Positions 52,101 through 64,000 of a stretch of DNA of 64,000 nucleotides are shown in pieces. This DNA comes from Rotaria macrura (lineage: Eukaryota; Rotifera; Eurotatoria; Philodinida; Philodinidae), in assembly GCA_900239685.1 (NCBI GenBank), contig OENT01000241.1:62001-126000 (forward strand), read 5' to 3'. The position numbers and the translations under genes were made by a program. Below the pieces are notes generated by a model. It was not told the origin of the DNA. It did not search any database and saw only the letters and a program-made list of their open reading frames with translations. Every line of letters begins with the position of its first letter. The stretch's first letter is position 1.

Positions 52101-55090
52101 GAGTATGCCATTCATAGCAATATCTTGTGGAGAATGACTACTAATCATCATTAGGTAGTCATTGCCACAGCATTTTACATTTCTGTCTTTCTCTTATGTT
52201 TGTTGGTCATGTGACTCTTGTCCTTTATGCCCAGTGAAAAATATTCACTGATTTCAATCGGATTTTTCTACACCATAATCAAAATAAAAATCGATTGATA
52301 ATTTTGATTATCCTTGATCATGAGGTAACCACTATTTAATATCGTAACTTATCCCGTGTAAAATTTTCTGATTGAAATCGGATTATTCATCAGCAAAATC
52401 AAGATTACAAATCGACTAGTAATTTCGATTTTGCTGCAGAGTAACCCGATTTCAATCAGAAAATTTTACACGGGATAAGTTACGATATTAAATAATGGTT
52501 ACCTCATGATCAAGGATAATCAAAATTATCAATCGATTTTAATTTTGATTATGGTGCAGAAAAATCCGATTGAAATCAGTGAATATTTTTCACTGGGGAG
52601 ATAATTATGGACGAATTAGGAGCGAGTGTATAACGAGAAAGAAATCGTTTCGAGATGGATCTACTGTGAGCCGCAAATAAAAACAATCACAATAACTTAC
52701 CAGGTTCTATGGTAATTACATTGCCGGGTTGTAGATAATCAGAAGCTGCACACAATTCACAATCATGTACATCAAGACCTACAGATTAGCAAATGAATTA
52801 AATCAATTTCAAAGAATACTAATGGATGAGGCAGATATAATGGATTAGTTGGGTTTTCTATCGATTAGGGATTAAAAAATTGCTGTATAACCTAATTCTG
52901 AACTCTTTCTATAGAGTATTCATTTTTCTAAAAATCTTTCCCATACAGTTTGCCAAATTAGTCTTTTTAGCAAAAGCAAAATAAAATCCATGGACACATC
53001 TGCTTAATTATGCATCTGCAAAAGTAAAAACAAACCGAAAATGTTTATGGAAGTATCTTTAAACAGATATGAAATGCTTTAGTTTGAGCATTGACCTTGA
53101 TGAGCATCGGCTTAAAGAAATCTATATATAGCTGGAAAGAATAGGAATTTCCAAAAGGACTATTGAATAGGAGTTAATCTTCGAAATTTTACACTGACAA
53201 AAGATATTAATTTGAATAGTGCATTGAACATTATTGTAGAGAAATGAATTCTCTGTCGAAGGAGCTCATAATTAGATTGTCAAACGATTGTTAAAGATAC
53301 CCCTCTTTTTCGAACGTTTGTAGTTCGCGATGAAACTTTTTTTCTCAGAGATAAACAAAATGAAGTATTTCAAGAAAATCTCACTTTCTTTTTGTGTCTT
53401 AGATGACTATTCCATGATCCCCAAGGAAGATCGAGTGTTATGGATTTTGGGACCCTAGAAACTCAGGTGCAAAGAAAATTCAGAAACAAAAGCTCTCGAT
53501 TTCACCTTTGAAGAATACTACCAAGTATCAATGGTGAGAATTTTAGGTGGTGGAGGTCTTAACGAACTACAATAGTGCCCTTTGTGCGAAAACAGCGCAG
53601 CAGCTTTCTTAAAAATCGAATAGCAAATTCAAGAAAGCTCAGATTGATTTCATCTGAATGCAAATGGAAAGAGAAATATGTAATTAAACAAAAATTGAAT
53701 CTTTTTAATTTTTTAATTTTTGGATCAAGAAGAGAGGCGGAGGATATCTTTAAGTCCCTCATCGTATCTGCTTCACTCATTGTTCGATACGTACCGAGAT
53801 GATGACTAACACCAGTTGGACATAAGACATGAACAATTGTTTTAGCATTCATATCATCTATATTTCGTGAAAGAATGTGTTCCTCACGTAGATACTTTAT
53901 CATATATTGATCGGATAAAATGCATAATCTTTCTCTTGTTACTGATTCATCTCCTGTATTTAAATATTGAATCAAATCTTTTTGTACAGTCAATAAGATT
54001 TCATAAAGTTGTCGTTGTGTTGACGAAAATCGACCTTGGACAAACAAAATTCTTCATCTCAATACATGGAAATTTTTATTACCATTCAAAGGCCATAGGC
54101 GTGTCATGTCACTGCAATATTGCTTCGATAAACATCCGCCATCTAACATAATTAAATCATCTTGATTGATTGATTGATTATTTTTTTGATAGTGAATTAC
54201 ATTTGACCTAGATCGATTATCGATCTTGAAATGAGAATAATACTTTTCTTAAAAATAATCTACCTTCCATTAGCAGCAACAACGGGATAGAATGCCATTG
54301 ATACATCTCCAAGTTTTTCACATTCATATTGAAATTGAGCTTTAACTAAATATTCATTATCAATATCTTTCTTACAATTTTTCATAGTGTTAATGAAAGC
54401 TTTTGATGTTAATTGACATGTTTGACGTATTATATTCTGTTCAGTGATCGATTTTATCGATCGTAATGAATGAAGAAAACTTGTTAATTGATTACAAACA
54501 ATTGATGATGAAAATCTTTTTAAAAATGGTATTAAAACTTTTTTATTGATTGTCTTATCATTAATTGATTGTGAATTATAGAATAGAATAGATGATTGTG
54601 GAATTTTCAATGTTATCAATTGATCGATCGTATGAACTTCGTCAATACCAAATATTTGAGAAATTTTCTCTTTATCAGTTATTGTTGGACCAAACCATCG
54701 TTCATATTGATCCATCGAATGTTTTACACATCGCGATAGAAATAAACTAGTCGAATAGGTTTGATCATTACCATTGAGTAGAAGAAGTGCATCCGGTTGC
54801 ATACAACCAGTTAAATAATAAAAGTCCGATTGTTGTTTAAACGGAAAATAAGCAACATCAGGTCCCATGTAGAGACGTGATGATGATGGAAGACATATGG
54901 TGAAATTTTTAGATGCTTGCTTTTGTTCAACATTAATATAATTTCGAATACGATTCACAAGTGAATCACGTCGTTGTCGAAATTCATTTAAAGCTATTCC
55001 TGTCGACGATAAAGCATAATGATCAATATATATGTGATGATAACGTATGAAAGACTTTATGAGCAATGGATTATTACGAACAAGAAACAT
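49160..55090 (-). CDS. XPNPEP3: Xaa-Pro aminopeptidase 3-like metallopeptidase (M24B)
   Basis: Mn-type peptidase cleaving the N-terminal residue before proline; the family (APP3/Icp55) trims imported mitochondrial proteins. Exons in transcription order: 55090-54264, 54207-54083, 54034-53795, 52778-52701, 49338-49160; phases 2, 1, 1, 1 agree, giving 482 aa. The N-terminal domain includes YMGPDVAYFPFKQQSDFYYL and TGCMQPDALLLL, typical of aminopeptidase P. All five metal ligands are present: Asp298 (MLDGGC), Asp309 (CSDMTRLWP), His395 (GVSHHLG), Glu422 (VITIEPG), Glu446 (AARVEDD). The start MFLVRNNPLLIKSFIRYHH is basic, hydrophobic and poor in acidic residues, compatible with mitochondrial import, though not diagnostic. 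Introns 3 and 4 are large: 52779-53794 (1.0 kb, nothing recognised) and 49339-52700 (3.4 kb, with two repeat elements). Candidate polyadenylation signal at 49077-49082. Confidence 0.92.
50098..50585 (-). mobile_element. Dispersed repeat element, copy B (minus orientation)
   Basis: The reverse complement matches copy A (2337-3338) at both ends: ttttgtgaaacacgaac and the gtgttgaagtgtttagggta block on one side; tcgtgtttcaaatttttaatcc, a weak hairpin and gctaacagctttta on the other. Internally it holds fewer minisatellite units (ctgttaccgacaggtgacccc type), G-runs and a 10-N gap. It lies in an intron of the Xaa-Pro aminopeptidase gene. No coding capacity. Confidence 0.7.
50441..50450. other. Assembly gap (10 N)
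   Basis: Ten N between G-runs in the minisatellite of repeat copy B. Confidence 0.99.
52230..52597. mobile_element. 368-bp near-perfect palindrome (hairpin 2) in XPNPEP3 intron
   Basis: Starts cccagtgaaaaatattcact and ends with its reverse complement agtgaatatttttcactggg. The arms remain complementary almost to the centre at about 52413 (around aaatcgactagtaattt), so there is little or no loop. The outer arms are nearly identical (e.g. cttatcccgtgtaaaatttt on both strands). Each arm contains two related sub-units, each starting gatt(t/g)(c/a)aatcggatt. No coding capacity. Confidence 0.8.
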
Positions 55091-58000
55091 ATGTTATTAT
55101 TTTTATTAATAAATATTTAAAATATTTCTAAAATGAAAATATGAGAACTAAGTAATTATTATTGTTGAATAGAGTACGTTGTCTACTCTTCAATTCATTA
55201 AAGTTTATTGATTTTTATATAGATTTCCTTGAATTCAATCTACAGAAGAATTCAATATTTTTTCTAAATATTGACGCGGAATGTGGTATTTCTGTTTAAC
55301 TCCATATCCAATCGTTTTTCAACATATTTTTATTTACCAGTGTGTCAAAGATTTAATTTAACAAAATTCGATCCATCCGTATATGCTTATTATTAAAACA
55401 TAGTCGGTTTCAAAAACGAATCTCCAACTTTGCCTGAAACAGAAACGAAAGAAAAATCGAAAAAAAAACCGACTCGAACTTGTAGCTGTAAGTATTCAAT
55501 ACACTTTAAAACAAGCCTCAACTTTCCAGCGTTTAAAATCGTTGAAAAAACACCTATATGGTCTCTTCATAACGTAATTGTTCACTCGTCGAAGATTAAA
55601 TGTATCTAATTGAAATTCGTTTACTGTGAAGCGCAAAGATCGAATACTTGAGAAAAGAAATTATTCTAGAAGAGACCACGCCCATAAAAATATAAAGCAG
55701 ACTATCTTCTGACTAATTCAAGTAACGAAACATGTGATTTTCACTTTTCAACATAGAAATACGTGATGACTCCTATTGTATCACATAACGATTGATCCGG
55801 AATTGACCAATGTGATCAATTTTCAATGAAACTGAGATTCAAAAAATTCATGTCCTTACATTCACACAAGATCTATATTCTTAAACTGATTCTTTTAACT
55901 TCCGAAATCATCTGATGTCGGTATGTCAAAATTTTTGACAACTGAATTTTCTCATGATACGAACAAAAGTCTAAATAATAAATTATTATCGTATACAGCT
56001 CGTTATCTACCTCCATTCTTCAGTTACTAGAAAACTGGTCACAGTTCGATTGGCATATAAAGCAAAGATGTTGAATTCGTTTCATGGATGAAAAACGAAA
56101 GTTTCACTTTCGGCAAAGGAGAACTCTCTTCTTAGCTATCACTACAAGCCTAAAAATATTCTATGGTAGCATTATTCCTTTCCGATTATATATAATTAAA
56201 CTAGAGGAGACCAAATGATATTTGTTCACATAGAGATATTGCCGTTGGTAAAATAGAACATATCTTTCATTACATTAGTAAAATACCACGTTTCCTTTCT
56301 CTGTCGACTATTTATTATAATCAGTTTTATGAATATGGTTTTATCTTCGACGATACGTACATGAGATCTTTCGTTGTGAAATTTTCTTCAATTACATTCT
56401 GATTGGATTCATTTTAATGGATGAAGTCACAGCAGATATGGAAATTTTCCAGATCTAAATTCCCTATTACTTTTTACTTCTATCAGTTTCTTTCAGAAGT
56501 CAAATATCAAATAGAGCACCTTCTACAATGAACATTCTCTAACAATCCATAAAGCAAAACGAAAGATCTGCATAAGACAAAAAAAACACATATCTAATCT
56601 TCTCATTCAATTGATTATCGATATTGTATTATTCAGAAAAAAACAAACATCATTAGTTTGATGATAAGAGCATCACAATCTTAGACATATCTGAAAAGAT
56701 GAAATTTTAGGATAGAAGCAGTCTAGACACGTTTATTATAAAACTTACAAATTGAGCTATCGTCTCATGGTTTGAACTCACATTTTCTTTGGATTCTTGT
56801 CCTGAAAACATACGTAGAAAAAGCCTTAGAAGAGGTCTATTTCACTTGTTTGTTATCATACATTCTATAGAATAAATTTTAAAAAAACTAAACCCAATCT
56901 ATTCGAACATACGACATCTATATATAATGAAAAAGTAGCTAAACTTCAAGTTTGCTGACGTAGATTGATGATTCCTTTGGTAGACTATATTCAATGATAG
57001 AATTCTAAATTTTAAACAAACAACTAATTCTACTCGATATTTCTGTATTTATTTTCAGCGTAGTTAATTTCAAGAATACTTGCTTATTCTAATAGAATCG
57101 AGAAACCTCTTACCACATTTATAATTGACACGTGGACAACTACTCATACAAATGATTCGATCGTTTGATAACAATTAAAAATATCTACTGCATTTATCTC
57201 TACGAATGCTATATAGAAGTAGTATAGTAAAAACACAAAGCGAAACTAGCATGATCGAGAGTTTCCTTACAATATTCAAGTAACAATAATTAATAAGGAG
57301 TTGTAATTTTAGATATGTTTTATTGACATAGAACTTGTCACAATCTAAGACAGATAGTGAGTTCTATCATATAAAATCGAACATTTCATTTGGATTATGT
57401 TTTGCTGACGATAATAAAAATGAATGAAATTTGTAAACATACGAAGGTGTATTAAAAATTCATCAGTACATTCATAGAGTTCTAAACGATTTTGATACAA
57501 AATATCTTTTGTACTTGAGATACACTCAAACGTGCCGGCTGTAATTTTCCTCGGAGAATATCTTTTCTTACAATGTTTAATGCCTTGAACGTGAAAACAG
57601 CTCAACATTTCTAGTCAATTCGTTTAATATTTTTGTTTCTGAATTATGTCTTCTACCATACAACAGATGAAGATTATATTCAAGAACTGATCTTAAAATA
57701 TCAGATACTCATACGTGTAACCAAATCTATTTGACATGCTCTCATAATCTTGTAAGTTAAACATTTCATGCGTTTTGAATATACAATCGTTCAATGATGA
57801 TTTCTCTTTGAGATTATCTGATGAATAATTGTATGAGAAACGATTATAGTAAATTTAAATTCATAACGTTCTATACTTCTTTTGTTATAACATTAGCTAA
57901 AACTAACTGACGATAGATCCTATGTTATCTACTATTCAATTACAATGGTTTTGAATTTTCTAAAGCTATCATCAAAGAATCTAGTGTAACTCAAGGAAAT

Positions 58001-58583
58001 CATTACATCTCAAACAATTTAAAGATATTAATCACAAATGATGATCATCTTTTTTTTCTGACACGGTTTAATAGAATAGTAATAATCTTCAAATATCATT
58101 CAGACGGATAGAAATTTAATATCACTAATCCATGAAGAGTGTTTTAAACTCACACGAGAAAAAACACTCATAAATGACTCAAGTAATTGAAATAGAATTT
58201 CTGCATAATGATTCGAATTCTCTTGTACAGCATTTCTTGAGAATTGTTGCATCATCTTATAGAATTAACTTCTAGATAATATGAAACGAATTCTTCAACT
58301 ATAATGACTATTGAAATTATTCTAATAGATGGTTCATAATTCAAATCTCTAAATTAAATTTACTGGCAGTAAGTAATGCAAGCATCATTTGTAGAAAAAA
58401 ATATTTTTCTGATTAATAAAACAAAAAACCAATTATTGTTTAGAGAATCTATGATTCTCTTTTAAAAAACATTGTATTGATAGTTTAAAAAAAAGAAAAA
58501 GAAATATAAACATGTTTTCGTATTTAAATCTTTGAAAGAAAAACATTATATCACATATGGACGATCAAATATTTTTGTTTTGC
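55091..58583. other. Intergenic region, no gene recognised
   Basis: 3.5 kb between the start of the Xaa-Pro aminopeptidase and the end of Hsp70. The open frame at 57345-57608 (minus) shows no recognisable motif. No repeat noticed. Should contain the peptidase promoter and the Hsp70 3' UTR. Confidence 0.5.
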
Positions 58584-60733
58584 TTAATCAACTTCTTCGA
58601 TAGTTGGACCATTTCTATTCGATTTTGGCATACTTTGTTCATTGTTGTTTTCTAGAATAAATAAAAAGAATTAGATTAAATTCATCACTATGAAGTAGAC
58701 TTACGATAAAGTTTAGTGATAATTGGTGCACAAATATTTTCAATTTCTTGTTTCTTATGTTCAAGTTCTTCTTTTTCAGCCAAACTATTTGATTCAATCC
58801 AACTTAATGTTGAATTGACTGCATCATTTATTTTCTTTTTATCTTCTGTTGAAATTTTTGATGCTACTTGTTCATCTTTCATAGTTGCTGCCATTTTAAG
58901 ACAATAGGATTCAAGTGAATTTTTCACTTCTATTCGTTCAACTTTTAATTTATCTTCGTTTTTAAATTTTTCAGCATCTTTAATCATGTTTTCGATTTGT
59001 TCAGGTGTTAATCGATTTTTATCATTACGAATTTGTATCTTTTTTTCTTTACCTGCTGATTTTTCTACAGCAGATACATTAAGTATACCATCATTGCCGA
59101 CATCGAATGTAACTTCAATTTGTGGCACACCACGTGGTGCAGGCGGAATACCAGTCAATTCAAAATTGCCCAATAAATGATTGTCTTTTGTCATGGGACG
59201 TTCACCTTCGAAAATTTTAATGTCAACACCCGGTTGATTATCAGAATAGGTCGTAAATGTTTTCGTTTGTTTTGATGGAGTTGTTGAACCTCGTTTAATG
59301 ATTGATGTCATAACACCACCAGCTGTTTCAATACCCTATTGAATAAAAAAAAAATCAAACGAAAGAATTAGTCAATAAATATTAGATTTTCTTTTTGTAA
59401 CTTACCAAAGACAGTGGTGTAACATCGAGTAATAGTACATCTTTAATTTCATCGGATTTATCACCTTTTAATATAGCTGCTTGTACAGCGGCGCCATATG
59501 CAACAGCTTCATCAGGATTGACAGTTCTGTTCAAGTCTTTACCATGAAAGAAATCTTGAAGTAATTTCTGTACTTTTGGTATACGTGTTGAACCACCAAC
59601 AAGTACAATTTCATGAATATTGGATCTATCCATTTTAGCATCGAGTAAAGCTTGTTCGACTGGTGCAAGTGTTGAACGAAATAGATCAGCACATAATTCT
59701 TCGAAACGAGCACGTGTTATGACTGTATTGAAGTCAATTCCTTCGAAGAGAGAATCAATTTCAATTGTTGTTTGTGACAAGGCTGATAATGTGCGCTATT
59801 AGAAAAGAAAAAAGAAAAAAATTTAATAATTGTCGTATACAAAAAGAAAATTTTCAACTTACTTTAGCTCGTTCAGCTGCCGTACGTAAACGTCGAAGTG
59901 CACGTGAATTTTTTGATATATCTTTACCGGTTTTTCGTTTGAATTCTTCTACAAAATGTGTCACTAGACGATTGTCAAAATCTTCGCCTCCTAAATGTGT
60001 ATCGCCAGACGTTGCCTTCACTTCAAATATACCATTATCAATAACAAGTACGGATACATCAAATGTACCACCACCCAAATCAAATATGAGAACATTCTTT
60101 TCACTGGAACCTTTACGATCTAATCCATAAGCAATAGCTGCAGCTGTTGGCTCATTGATAATACGCAAGACATTTAGGCCAGCAATAATACCAGCATCTT
60201 TGGTAGCTTGTCGTTGTGCATCATTGAAATAAGCCGGAACAGTTACAACAGCATCTGAAACACTTTGGCCAAGAAATGCTTCAGCTGTTTCTTTCATTTT
60301 TGTTAATACCATGGAAGAAATTTCCTCTGGTGTAAACGTTTTCGATTCACTTTTGTATTCAACTTTTATTTTTGGTTTTCCATTATCATTGATAATGTGG
60401 AAGGGCCAATGTTTCATATCGGCTTGTACAGTTGAATCGTCAAATTTACGACCAATAAGTCGTTTAGCATCGAATATTGTATTACTAGGATTCATAGCAA
60501 CTTGATTTTTTGCTGCATCACCAATGAGACGTTCGCTGTCTGTAAACGCCACATAGGATGGCGTAGTTCTATTTCCCTGATCATTGGCAATAATTTCAAC
60601 TTTACCATGTTGAAAAATACCTACACACTAAAAAACAAACAAAAAGCAGGAGTTCCATACATGAAAATGCAATAAATTACGAATAACTTACTGAATAAGT
60701 AGTTCCAAGATCGATACCAATAGCAGGAGACAT
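58584..60733 (-). CDS. HSP70: Cytosolic heat shock protein 70
   Basis: ATP-dependent chaperone. Exons in transcription order: 60733-60692, 60627-59863, 59795-59406, 59335-58705, 58651-58584; phases 0, 0, 0, 1 agree, giving 631 aa. Signatures: [10 protein letters not shown] at the N-terminus, [13 protein letters not shown], the [13 protein letters not shown] phosphate-loop signature, substrate-domain sequence with [12 protein letters not shown] and [14 protein letters not shown], and the terminal EEVD that marks cytosolic/nuclear Hsp70 and binds TPR co-chaperones. The tail before EEVD is Asn-rich ([11 protein letters not shown]) and lacks the GGMP-type repeats of many metazoan Hsc70s. Four short introns interrupt it, including one directly after codon 14. 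Upstream TATA and heat-shock-like sites suggest stress inducibility (see separate entry). Confidence 0.95.
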
Positions 60734-60798
60734 TTTTCTTGTTTGCTGTGAAATATTTGAATCGATAGAGTATACTAAACATGCTATTTCAATTCAGT

Positions 60799-60870
60799 TT
60801 ATATAGGATTGTAGTGAATACGATAAGGAGTATTCTCGAACAGTCGAACATAGTTGAGAAGAATGTCGAA
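60799..60870 (-). promoter_or_regulatory. Putative Hsp70 core promoter: TATA box and heat shock element-like sites
   Basis: On the minus strand a TATATAA box lies at 60805-60799, about 66 bp before the ATG. Further upstream, TTCtcGAA at 60833-60840 followed by GAA at 60846-60848, and GAA triplets at 60858-60863 and 60868-60870, resemble imperfect nGAAn/nTTCn heat shock elements. Spacing is only partly regular, so strength is uncertain. Confidence 0.45.
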
Positions 60871-63800
60871 GGTTTGACTGATAAAAATAAAGGCAAGAAA
60901 TTTCATGATGAAACATGACTTGATTCATGCCGTTAGATTGACGAAATTCCTTGTGGTTTTTATGATGGATGAGTCAAGACAAGAGAGCAAGAACATACAT
61001 GTGCCATTCGCCGACCATGTACACGAATGGCGTTGTCCTTATCCACGACATCTAGATGAACGAAATTCATAGATACGAAATAAAACCAAATTAAAATAAA
61101 TTTTCTCTCTTTTATGTTCGTTTGACTGGAAAAGCAACACACTCAAAGTTTCAAGCCCATAACTGGGTATGAGTTTCTATCAGTTACATAGACCAGAGTT
61201 TAGAGCAGTCCAGCAAAACAAAATGTACGATACCGTGATGAAACAGATTTTAAACACTTTTTACACACTGAAAATTAACTGTGCAAGTTTTGTTTTACAG
61301 TTTTCTAGCATTTGTGCTTGAAAAAAGCTTATCTATTGGGTATAATCAAGATGTGGTTCAATTAGAGTGCTTGGTGAATTTTTCACCCAAGCGGAAAAAA
61401 ATTTTCAATAACGCGTTAAAACACCGAAAAATCGAGAAAAGCCGACGTGTTTGGATGGCAACCGACGTTCCCGATTGTGAGTGAAAAATGCTCATTTCCC
61501 TAACTTCTTGTGCGAATAATCACGTTTTCAGCCAAATACCGATTGTAAATCCATAAGAAAAAGAAATAGTGGTCGTCTTATTAATACTTAAGAATTCGTA
61601 TTATGATTCCGTTATTTATAACGGCTATGCAATAAACGAACATGATTTCTCTTTTTCTCATGGATTTACAATCGTTTTTGGGCAGAAAATGCGATTATAC
61701 GCACAAGAAGTTAGGGACATGAGCATTTTTCACTCACAATCGAGAACGTCGGTTGCCATCCAAACACGTCGGCTTTTCTCGATTTTTCGGTGTTTTAACG
61801 CGTTATTGAACATTCTTTTCCGCTTGGACAGTTGATGTCTAATATTCAGTCAGATCTCTTTTTTTCTGATTTAAAAGCATTTAACTTTAATGTATTATAA
61901 ATCTTCATGCGCTTATTCAAGTGGAATATGAAATAAAAATTTTATCTTGTGACAAGACATCAGTTTTATATTTCTCTTGCACTTTGTACACCTTGTGGTC
62001 TACAAAACAGTATGTACTGATGCATCATGTCTTGAAAAACGAAGTGTACCCGGGGCACTGTATTTCATATTTCTATTTAGAACATTGGTTTAGAGATCTA
62101 TTTACGGTAAATTAAAGAGAAACCTTAGTAAATACGGTTAATAAGCGAAGTAAAAGTTATCTTCAATTTATATATATGATTTGAAGATCTCAACCGGCCT
62201 AAATTCTTTCAATAATTATTGTGACATAAGATGAATTAAAAACGCTTTTCGATCAGATTTGATGAGATAATTGCTTAAATTTCTCATTTGAAGTGCAGTG
62301 CTTCACGTAGATATTTTCTTTCAACTACTGCACAACTCTTTCTCGAACATCTTTTATAAATATTTTACAACAAGTACTAAAATTTTTGGAAAAAGTACTT
62401 CACTTATTCAAAGAAATTGCCGATGTGAAAAAATCTAGTATCGCTGAAAAATTGTCTCAATTCATCTTATCTCCGAGTAATTATCAAAAGAATTTCGTCC
62501 TGTGAGTAGAGCCCGTTGTGTCTAGCAATTGTCGATCCGGCCGATTTAACTTTGCTAGAATCAGTAGCATCGAATACATACGATAGTACTGTTAGTCAGA
62601 TTTTCATATTTTTATCTGAAAGAGTTTTTCTACTACTTACATGTATAAGTCGACAATTCATTTTTGAATGAAATCTACAATAAAATAAATAGATCGAAAA
62701 ATACTTTCATGCATATGAAATATTACATTGGACCTGATACCGTCAAATTCAAGTTTTCAGACTCGGATTTAGGAGCATTTGAAAGGCTCTAACCATTACA
62801 GCTCATTGAGAACTCTGATATGCATCGAGTATACAAATGATGATACGATCTAAGTAATTTTTTGTTGTTATTGTAACTCGCATTAATACGCGTTTCCTCG
62901 ATATTTAACGATGAAATAATTAAGTAGTTCAGGAACAATGGATACTCTATTCGAGAAGAACAATAATATACTACAAAATGTCACAATACGGTGGTGAATT
63001 GCGTTAACCTATCTTCATTTTAATGTTTTTATACTTATTTCGCTTCAGAAACTCAAGTACATATAATTCGTCGAGACATACATGCAAGTGTATGTGTTTC
63101 ATTGATTTTCATTAAATGGTATGTAATTTCAAGTCTAGATTTTCACATGAATAGATAACGATGCATTTTTCTTTAGTAGCGAAGCAACTCTTCATTTTCA
63201 GGCGAAAAAATTGCGCGATTCACTAAAAAAGAACATGGAACTGAGACGTAAGAAAATTTTCTGTATAAAATTTAAAAAAAATATATATATATGATATTTT
63301 AGTTAGTGCTCGTTAATAAAGACCATATGAATGAATTAGGTCAATACCTCATGTCCGGAAAACATTAATGTTTTCATCACACGTACGTTTAAATGATAAT
63401 TATTTCATAGAAAGAGACTGTTTAGAATATTTCTAGAAAGGAAAAAAATTATATTCTTCTCATAAACAATTTTAAAACATGAGTTTTTTTCTTTTGGTTT
63501 TTTGAATCTTTCAAAAGATTTTTAACGCATGTTTAAATAATCTTGATGACAGCATACGAGTTATGCTATTTTATTTTCAGAAAACAAAAAGAAAGCTTCA
63601 CCAACGTCCTAGATGGAAGACGGCGGCCTTAAACGGCGCTATAATCCGTCATAACAGAAAACGAAGCCGATTACTGTGAAAAGCGATGCACGTTTTCTAG
63701 CAGAGAAAACAACTCGTCAAATTTGATGACTCATTAAGATGAAATCCAACGTAATAAAGTAACATTTCACCGGCTTATGATTGTTTAAGACCTTTTCCGA

Positions 63801-64000
63801 CGGTTGGAATGATTGCCTTAGGGTTGATCGATAAGAGAACAATTTTTTTCGTTTTCTTTGTATATAAACATATTGATTCGAAATATGTTAATTTGAATTC
63901 CATTCAAAATCCATGAGTTCTATATTTATTCGGCGTGATTGTCAGAAAAAATAATTTTCATCAAGGTTGATCGATATAATTCCAAAGAGTTCTTCATCGA
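60871..64000. other. Region left of Hsp70 promoter to window end, no firm gene
   Basis: Contains the inverted repeat 61387-61827. Near the right edge, splice-like signals are present (e.g. cttcag at about 63050, ttttcag at about 63201, ttttcag at about 63581), with short open pieces that do not join into a recognisable protein. The rest shows no gene or repeat I can support. Confidence 0.45.
61387..61827. mobile_element. Long-armed inverted repeat (foldback/MITE-like), hairpin 3
   Basis: Ends ccaagcggaaaa and ttttccgcttgg. The two arms, each about 180 bp, are reverse complements with only a few mismatches, for instance aataacgcgttaaaacaccg, gtttggatggcaaccgacgt and ccctaacttcttgtgcg on the left arm with complements on the right. 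The loop is about 75 bp and includes ccgttatttataacgg, itself a small palindrome. Arm similarity suggests a young or conserved element. No coding capacity; target-site duplication not evident. Confidence 0.78.

Overview
This window reads as nuclear DNA of a small invertebrate, most likely a bdelloid rotifer. That identification is inference from style: AT-rich sequence, many introns of about 50-70 bp with GT..AG ends, animal-specific genes (AP-2, MCTP, ACE), and a fusion of a eukaryotic RNA-binding domain to a phage/bacterial-type DUF4326 domain, the kind of acquired domain bdelloids are known for. No prokaryotic operon, CRISPR array, rRNA or convincing tRNA was seen.

Layout, left to right. 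(1) 1-5810 (+): an M1 aminopeptidase in which the C-terminal domain of one unit runs, through a 69-bp intron and without a stop, into a complete second unit. Its active-site motif is split by a 1.2-kb intron that holds a repeat element and an assembly gap. (2) 6811-7449 (+): intronless RRM + DUF4326 gene. (3) 8086-11311 (-): secreted single-domain angiotensin-converting-enzyme-like M2 peptidase, 5 exons. (4) 11312-23984: 12.7 kb with no recognisable gene, with odd GC-rich arrays near 14.8 and 15.6-15.8 kb. (5) 23985-26119 (+): AP-2 transcription factor, 8 exons. (6) 26120-30463: no gene seen. (7) 30464-34932 (+): RuvB-like 2 (reptin), 11 exons, one intron swollen to 2.5 kb by insertion(s). (8) 34933-38775: no gene seen, but a long-armed inverted repeat. 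(9) 38776-46805 (+): MCTP, three C2 domains plus two membrane segments, 14 exons, with a possible alternative terminal exon. (10) 46806-49159: a large inverted repeat, no gene. (11) 49160-55090 (-): Xaa-Pro aminopeptidase 3-like M24 peptidase, 5 exons. Its 3.4-kb intron contains a second copy of the repeat in gene 1 and a 368-bp almost perfect palindrome. (12) 55091-58583: no gene seen. (13) 58584-60733 (-): cytosolic Hsp70 ending EEVD, 5 exons, with TATA and heat-shock-like sites upstream. (14) 60734-64000: no firm gene, one 441-bp long-armed inverted repeat.

The genes do not form an obvious pathway. They are mostly housekeeping or developmental animal genes plus three metallopeptidases. The most unusual items are the RRM-DUF4326 fusion, the tandem aminopeptidase polypeptide, and at least four unrelated hairpin-type inverted-repeat elements together with a dispersed minisatellite-bearing repeat. 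All exon joins were read by eye from splice signals, phase and protein-family conservation; no alignment or transcript data were available.
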